From NCBI GenBank assembly GCA_964650965.1, contig CAZYYO010000108.1:1-6044 (forward strand): 6,044 nt of DNA, read 5' to 3'. The stretch is from CAZYYO01 sp964650965. Its GTDB lineage: Bacteria; Bacillota; Clostridia; Lachnospirales; Lachnospiraceae. A model generated the notes under the pieces. It was not told the origin of the DNA. It searched no databases and saw nothing but the letters and a program-made list of their open reading frames with translations. Every line of letters begins with the position of its first letter. The first letter of the stretch is position 1. Of this stretch, positions 1-3,252 are shown piece after piece. The position numbers and the translations under genes were made by a program.

Positions 1-503
1 CTGACCGATTTACACATCTGCATCAGGTTCGGCTTCACAAAGAACCTTGTCTTACCACTACCGGAACCTCCGATAACGATAATATTTTTATTTCTGGCAT
101 ATTTCGGAAGTTTGGGCCGACCGTTCATGGTCAGCCACTCCGTCATAGTCAGAATCACATTATTCTCAAATATCTTGTCCTTAAATGGTTCGATATCCTT
201 TGCCGTTCCCCATCTGGCAGAACCATACTCTTCTCCCTGTCGGTATTTTTTTGCATGTTTGCTCCGATACTGGAGATATAACTTGATGCCTGCCACACCC
301 AGGATTCCAATGGTGATATCCATCAGATGTATACTGGGTAATGGATTCTGAAAAGCAAGACCCATGTTCATAAGTAACACCATAAATCGGTCTATAAAGC
401 TGTTCCCTCTGCAATAGCGAAAGAGCCATGCCATTTTATCCAGGAAATAAAAGATCAGTGCAAATGGCAGGTTCAACAATATCTGTTTCTTTACCTTGCT
501 CAT
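1..503 (-). CDS. virD4: VirD4/TraG-type conjugative coupling protein (T4CP), N-terminal 167 codons, truncated by window edge
   Basis: This is the coupling ATPase that docks the relaxase-DNA complex at the type IV secretion channel in the inner membrane. It begins with ATG at 503, starts MSKVKKQILLNLPF, and stays open to position 3, so no stop is visible. Seen directly: a hydrophobic segment at about residues 8-28 and another at about 60-78, giving the usual two-helix membrane anchor; then a soluble stretch with EYGSARWGTAKDI (92-104) and RPKLPKYARNKN (129-140); then a complete Walker A motif, GGSGSGKT, at 145-152 (nt 48-71), followed by RFFVKPNLMQM. These stretches are typical of coupling proteins from Tn1549-like elements (family knowledge). 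The start overlaps the pcfB stop as ATGA, with AGAGG about nine bases upstream, so translation is probably coupled to pcfB. Walker B and the all-alpha domain lie outside the window. Confidence in the family is high. Confidence 0.95.
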   Translation of the reverse strand, partial: MSKVKKQILLNLPFALIFYFLDKMAWLFRYCRGNSFIDRFMVLLMNMGLAFQNPLPSIHLMDITIGILGVAGIKLYLQYRSKHAKKYRQGEEYGSARWGTAKDIEPFKDKIFENNVILTMTEWLTMNGRPKLPKYARNKNIIVIGGSGSGKTRFFVKPNLMQMCKSV

Positions 504-1045
504 CGTGACTGACCTCTGTCTTTCTGTTGTGATTTTTCTCTCTGTCGCTGCTTTGCCACTTTTTCTATTGCCAGTGACAGTTTCTTCCGGATGGATGTTT
601 TCTTGGTTTTTTTCAGTGATACACCAGCATATTCCTGAAACGCTTTCGTCATCACATCTACATCCTTTGCTTTAAAGAAGACCATATATCTCGGCGGTTC
701 GGTTGACTTGTCTTTTTTCAGACTGTAATCAATACTGTACTTACGTGCCACCTTGTCAAAAGATTTGATATTATTATCCGTAATCTCAATGTTGGTCAAC
801 TTACCGCCCTGATCCATCAGTTGTTTTAATGTCTGCTTTCCACGTTTCGCAGATGCAGATTTACTTGATCTTGCTGACTCATGCTTTTTTTCCTGTTTTC
901 TTTCCTGCTTTTTTGCTTTAACTTTCTGCTGATGCTTCCCTTCCATTTCCAGATATTTCTTCATGGCGGCTTTTAAAAGATTGGCAGTCATTTTTGTTCC
1001 TGTCACACACAGCGAAATGGTTTTTTGATTGACTTCCTCCTGCAT
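500..1045 (-). CDS. pcfB: PcfB family conjugation protein (DUF3801)
   Basis: This 181-residue protein is encoded immediately upstream of the coupling protein, the classic position of PcfB in pCF10-like and Tn1549-like transfer operons. Its exact biochemical role is unsettled; it is treated as an accessory factor of DNA processing or coupling. The sequence shows an N-terminal helix-prone segment (MQEEVNQKTISLCVTGTKM, then LLKAAMKKYLEM), a very basic Lys/Gln/Ser-rich linker at about 39-70, a compact core at about 71-143 containing NIEITDNNIKSFDKVARKYS and PPRYMVFFKAKD, and a basic tail. The core is characteristic of DUF3801. The frame is open further upstream (to 1231), but the ATG at 1045 is preferred: it gives the family's MQEEV start, has GAGGGGG eight bases upstream, and avoids a long overlap with the antirepressor gene, which stops five bases earlier. 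The 3' end overlaps virD4 by four bases. Confidence 0.93.
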   Translation of the reverse strand: MQEEVNQKTISLCVTGTKMTANLLKAAMKKYLEMEGKHQQKVKAKKQERKQEKKHESARSSKSASAKRGKQTLKQLMDQGGKLTNIEITDNNIKSFDKVARKYSIDYSLKKDKSTEPPRYMVFFKAKDVDVMTKAFQEYAGVSLKKTKKTSIRKKLSLAIEKVAKQRQREKSQQKDRGQSR

Positions 1046-1050
1046 CCGTC

Positions 1051-1842
1051 TCACCCCCTCTCCACACAAGGTAAAATCCCCTGTGATTTTAATACCTTGT
1101 AAATGAAAAGCCTGCCTTTTTGTGTCCATTCCGTCTGCTCTCTGGTTAGGACATTTCCATCTGAACGCTTCTGCACATACGTTGTACTCTGTACATATCC
1201 TTTTCCGTGGTAATCTGCGTATAACACCCATTGCCCACGAACCTTATACTGGATTCCCAGTTTGTGAAGCAGTTTATTTAACTTTTGTGCAGACATACCA
1301 TAATCATTGCAAATCTGACTAATCAACATCAGCGAACTTGACCGAAGCACCATATCGGTATAATTGGCTTTTGGCTTCATCTCCTCTATCTGCTGTTGCT
1401 GCTCCATAATCTGTTGCCCCAGTAGTCTGCATTGCATTTCCAGACGCTCTGTTGTCTGCTTAGACATCTGCAATGCTCTTGCCATTACCTGCTCCGGTGT
1501 GTTCCATGCCTTTTCCAAATCGAGGAAATATTTGCGGTACGTCATACCGATTGCATTTTTCTGTACCAGACAAATCTGCTTTGCCATATCTACCGAGATC
1601 TGATAATCAACCGTGTTCTGACCCCCATTAAAACCGCTTCCCAAATTTGGGAAGCACTTTTTGTAATCCATCTCGTCAAATCCAAACTCTAACATTCGCT
1701 CGAACCACATGGTAAACCGTGTTTTGATCTGTAACTTTTCATGCAATTCCCTGGCTGATACCGTAAGAAATTCCTCATCAAAATTGACATGAATCAATTC
1801 CTTCATCCCCTGACCATGCATCAGGTTATTTTCATTATCCAA
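1051..1842 (-). CDS. Phage-type antirepressor (AntA N-terminal domain, KilAC C-terminal domain)
   Basis: A 263-residue protein of the phage antirepressor class, which in phages relieves repression by binding or titrating a repressor; the target here is unknown. Numbering from the TTG at 1842, residues about 16-114 form an AntA-like domain (FLTVSARELHEKLQIKTRF, then WFERMLEFGFDE, then DYQISVDMAKQICLVQKN and YRKYFLDLEKAWN). Residues about 115-156 are a Gln-rich probable coiled coil (QQIMEQQQQIEEM). Residues about 157-259 match a KilAC-type DNA-binding domain (KANYTDMVLRSSS, ICNDYGMSAQKLNKLLHKLGI, KGRLFIYKVL). The frame is open to 1893, but upstream starts would overlap repA. The TTG has a GGTGAT-containing Shine-Dalgarno at the right distance and leaves a 16-base gap after repA. 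ATG at 1806 (KELIHVNF) is an alternative with poor spacing. Its place between repA and pcfB suggests it acts in element regulation (inference). Confidence 0.85.
   Translation of the reverse strand: MDNENNLMHGQGMKELIHVNFDEEFLTVSARELHEKLQIKTRFTMWFERMLEFGFDEMDYKKCFPNLGSGFNGGQNTVDYQISVDMAKQICLVQKNAIGMTYRKYFLDLEKAWNTPEQVMARALQMSKQTTERLEMQCRLLGQQIMEQQQQIEEMKPKANYTDMVLRSSSLMLISQICNDYGMSAQKLNKLLHKLGIQYKVRGQWVLYADYHGKGYVQSTTYVQKRSDGNVLTREQTEWTQKGRLFIYKVLKSQGILPCVERG
1054..1060 (-). promoter_or_regulatory. Ribosome binding site of pcfB
   Basis: GAGGGGG on the minus strand lies eight bases before the ATG at 1045 and fixes that start over upstream in-frame alternatives. It lies within the last codons of the antirepressor gene, directly before its TGA stop. 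Confidence 0.75.
1636..1655. repeat. Perfect 20-bp palindrome inside the antirepressor gene
   Basis: The half site GCTTCCCAAA is followed directly by its exact reverse complement TTTGGGAAGC, with no spacer and no mismatch. It falls in codons for CFPNLGS in the AntA domain. It could be an operator for a dimeric regulator, a hairpin in the mRNA, or a coincidence of codon choice. No function can be assigned from the sequence alone. Confidence 0.9.
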
Positions 1843-1845
1843 TTT

Positions 1846-1857
1846 ATCACCGCCCTT
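1846..1857 (-). promoter_or_regulatory. Ribosome binding site supporting a TTG start for the antirepressor gene
   Basis: AAGGGCGGTGAT on the minus strand is close to the AAGGAGGTGAT ideal and is followed by AAA and then TTG (1842-1840). No ATG or GTG in any frame is better placed. A second purine-rich GGAGGTGAG lies in the last codons of repA but is too far from any usable start. Confidence 0.6.
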
Positions 1858-1858
1858 C

Positions 1859-2773
1859 TTACTCACCTCCACCATACATATCATGCTGAACAAGTGCTGA
1901 ATAATAATGTTTTATGGTTGCCGGTGCATTATATAGCGTAGCCAACAGATACTGCCGGATATTACGAACCTTAACCGTTGTCTCATTCATACAGTGCATC
2001 ACATATCGGATATGCTCCGAGTTCAGTTTCATCAAACGACTTTTTACGACCTCTGCAGGTTTATCATCCCCAGCAACACGAATCATTTCTCTGTTGGTGC
2101 ATACGGTTTCCACAAGCAAATCTAAAATCTCATACAAGGTTTCTTCCTCATACGGATAATCAATCATCAGATTTTCAATTCCAAGCTGTTCCCAGAAGAA
2201 AGTCCGATACTGTTCATACACATTCGCATCGTTTCTGATCCGTTCCTCCCCGGATAGATAGATATGAGTCTCATTCTCCTCAGTCTTTATTCCCTTAGTA
2301 TTATTAGCGTGTCCCTTTGACATCTCTTGACCTGTCGAAAATGCATCTCTAGACATGTCGTTTTGACACGTCTTGACCTGCACATATGACATTTCTGGAA
2401 CGGTACATCTGTGGATAAGTAGTTTATCCGGTCTCCCCTGGCCCTGCCGGATTCTGGTAATCAACCCAATTCCCTTCTTATCATCCAGCTCATTTAGAAG
2501 TCCTCCGGCTTTCTTATTGCCACAATTTAATGCTCGCATAATACTTTCTACCGTAAAGTAGATATAGACCCTGCCCTGCTCATCCACCCACCCATTCCTT
2601 ATGGACAACTGCATCCGATCTAACAACAATCCATACAGCAGCTTTGCTTCCGTAGACAGCTTTTCAAACACAGGCGAGGTAAATAATACTTTTGGCACCT
2701 TGTAAAAACTGTACTGGTCGGCTTCCTGCCCATAATGGAAGGGAAATACCAGAGGCATGTCCATGGTATTCAT
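1859..2773 (-). CDS. repA: Replication initiator protein A (RepA_N-like N-terminus, DUF6017-type C-terminus)
   Basis: A 304-residue replication initiator of the kind found in Tn1549-like elements, expected to bind an origin and allow replication of the excised circular form. Residues about 17-122 form the RepA_N winged-helix region (EADQYSFYKVPKVLF, then FEKLSTEAKLLYGLLLDRM, GRVYIYFTVESIMRALNC, and KKAGGLLNELDDKKGIGLI). Residues about 125-184 are a polar, low-complexity linker. Residues about 185-300 are a helical C-terminal domain (YEQYRTFFWEQLGIENLM, YEILDLLVETVC, VVKSRLMKLNSEHIRYVM, NIRQYLLATLYNAP) typical of DUF6017 proteins. The ATG at 2773 overlaps the TGA of the cysteine-rich gene as ATGA. 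No good Shine-Dalgarno precedes it, so translation is probably coupled. The linker DNA holds a 23-bp direct-repeat array beside a perfect DnaA box, consistent with an origin inside the gene, as known for RepA_N plasmids. Confidence 0.9.
   Translation of the reverse strand: MNTMDMPLVFPFHYGQEADQYSFYKVPKVLFTSPVFEKLSTEAKLLYGLLLDRMQLSIRNGWVDEQGRVYIYFTVESIMRALNCGNKKAGGLLNELDDKKGIGLITRIRQGQGRPDKLLIHRCTVPEMSYVQVKTCQNDMSRDAFSTGQEMSKGHANNTKGIKTEENETHIYLSGEERIRNDANVYEQYRTFFWEQLGIENLMIDYPYEEETLYEILDLLVETVCTNREMIRVAGDDKPAEVVKSRLMKLNSEHIRYVMHCMNETTVKVRNIRQYLLATLYNAPATIKHYYSALVQHDMYGGGE
2310..2406. repeat. Iteron-like direct repeats with 23-bp period within the repA linker (candidate oriV)
   Basis: Successive copies begin at 2321, 2344, 2367 and 2390 on the plus strand. 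The first 17 bases are CATCTCTTGACCTGTCG, CATCTCTAGACATGTCG (15/17 identical to the first), CACGTCTTGACCTGCAC (12/17) and CATTTCTGGAACGGTAC (11/17). The tail of a further copy lies at 2310-2320. A 25-base alignment of 2310-2334 with 2356-2380 gives 21 identities at an offset of 46, twice 23. Because 23 is not a multiple of three, the copies are read in different frames, so selection on the peptide cannot explain them. Iterons inside rep coding sequence are established for RepA_N plasmids; their function here is inferred. Confidence 0.65.
2410..2418 (-). promoter_or_regulatory. Perfect DnaA box (TTATCCACA) beside the iteron-like array
   Basis: The minus strand reads TTATCCACA, the consensus DnaA box, within codons 119-122 of repA. 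It lies four bases beyond the last compared iteron copy. Its TTATCC core (2413-2418) forms one arm of an inverted repeat whose other arm is at 2424-2429, with a five-base spacer. A DnaA box next to iterons is the usual architecture of an iteron-type origin; binding here is inferred. Confidence 0.6.
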
Positions 2774-3012
2774 TGCAGTTTTATTTCACGAAGAATCTTT
2801 TGCAGACAATAACCAATGCAGGGAGTATGTTTCCCATAAGGGCAGTATCTGCAATTCCCGGTTTTGTCCGCAGCCACTGGCTTTTCCTTCTTTTTCTCAA
2901 TCAAGTAGTAGCATTTGTTCAATTCGCACCCACGTCTCATACCCAGCCAGAAATAGCAGTTTTCACACTGGTTCGGCTTATCCGGTGCATACTGTGGTTT
3001 ATTCGCATCCAT
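2770..3012 (-). CDS. Small cysteine-rich protein (eight Cys, probable metal binding)
   Basis: An 80-residue protein starting MDANKPQYAPDKPNQCENC. It has eight cysteines in two clusters: Cys16, 19, 29 and 34 (CxxC-x9-C-x4-C), and Cys54, 57, 65 and 69 (CxxC-x7-C-x3-C). A lysine-rich spacer (EKKKEKP) separates them. Four cysteines per cluster suggests two zinc sites, or less likely Fe-S sites; this is inference. Similar small proteins with the CENCYFW and CPYGKHTPCIGYC patterns sit just upstream of repA in related elements, but I know of no assigned function. The ATG at 3012 is preferred over 3021 and 3081 because GGGAGG lies nine bases upstream of it. It overlaps the preceding gene by 14 bases and repA by four, so the three genes are probably co-translated. 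The protein may regulate or assist RepA (speculative). Confidence 0.85.
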   Translation of the reverse strand: MDANKPQYAPDKPNQCENCYFWLGMRRGCELNKCYYLIEKKKEKPVAADKTGNCRYCPYGKHTPCIGYCLQKILREIKLQ

Positions 3013-3178
3013 CCATCTCATCCTCCCACCAGTTCCCCTCCAGATCGTCCAGTTCATCTTCTGTAAAACCCAGATGTGCATCCGAGCAGGAACCTACCCG
3101 GATACAGCAGTATAACAGTGCTGCATTCAGCACACCCAGTGCTCCAATCACAATCATTGCAATCTTCATATGTTTCAT
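2999..3178 (-). CDS. Small single-pass membrane protein with acidic tail, function unknown
   Basis: A 59-residue protein beginning MKHMKIAMIVIGALGVLN. Residues about 5-26 form one hydrophobic segment ending in LLYCCIRVG. It is followed by a strongly acidic C-terminal half (FTEDELDDLEGNWWEDEMD) ending in Cys-Glu and stop. With basic residues at the N-terminus, the acidic tail would by the positive-inside rule face outward, unless the segment acts as a signal peptide. I do not recognise a named family, though small proteins with a LLYCC(I/V)RVG-like stretch are recurrent in such elements. The ATG at 3178 is chosen because GAGAGG lies six bases upstream; the frame is open to 3235, but that extension would run through the predicted terminator stem. 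It is the first gene after the terminator and overlaps the cysteine-rich gene by 14 bases. Confidence 0.75.
   Translation of the reverse strand: MKHMKIAMIVIGALGVLNAALLYCCIRVGSCSDAHLGFTEDELDDLEGNWWEDEMDGCE
3022..3027 (-). promoter_or_regulatory. Ribosome binding site of the cysteine-rich gene
   Basis: GGGAGG on the minus strand lies nine bases before the ATG at 3012 and immediately abuts the in-frame ATG at 3021. It therefore decides for the shorter protein. It lies inside the end of the upstream membrane-protein gene. Confidence 0.65.
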
Positions 3179-3184
3179 TACAAT

Positions 3185-3190
3185 CCTCTC
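3185..3190 (-). promoter_or_regulatory. Ribosome binding site of the small membrane-protein gene
   Basis: GAGAGG on the minus strand, six bases before the ATG at 3178. It supports this start over longer in-frame extensions, and lies just past the T-tract of the predicted terminator. Confidence 0.6.
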
Positions 3191-3194
3191 TTTC

Positions 3195-3238
3195 AAAAAA
3201 ATAGGGATGCCCACAAAAACAAGTTTCATAAGCACCCC
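3195..3238 (-). terminator. Probable intrinsic terminator or attenuator after the adhesin gene
   Basis: On the minus strand the arm GGGGTGC (3238-3232) pairs with GCATCCC (3210-3204) over seven base pairs, one of them a G-T wobble. It is followed by TATTTTTTT. The loop is long (21 bases), which weakens the call. It lies 15 bases after the adhesin stop and just before the downstream ribosome binding site, so partial read-through could set the ratio of adhesin to transfer-gene mRNA. Confidence 0.5.
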
Positions 3239-3252
3239 GAAAATCTAATTAT

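Noticed and set aside
181..429. 82-codon minus-strand reading frame
   Set aside because: It lies wholly inside the virD4 gene in another frame, which has clear coupling-protein motifs; the 82-codon peptide resembles nothing and is low in complexity.
1046..1231. N-terminal extension of PcfB
   Set aside because: The extension overlaps the antirepressor domain-coding region, lacks family resemblance, and the ATG at 1045 has a good ribosome binding site and the typical MQEEV start.
2352..2359. 8-bp palindrome GACATGTC within the repA linker
   Set aside because: Too short to claim as an independent site; reported only as part of the repeat array it falls in.
2757..3248. 163-codon plus-strand reading frame opposite the cysteine-rich and membrane-protein genes
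   Set aside because: Antisense to two well-supported coupled genes, Ser-rich composition typical of a reverse-strand shadow, and no convincing ribosome binding site.
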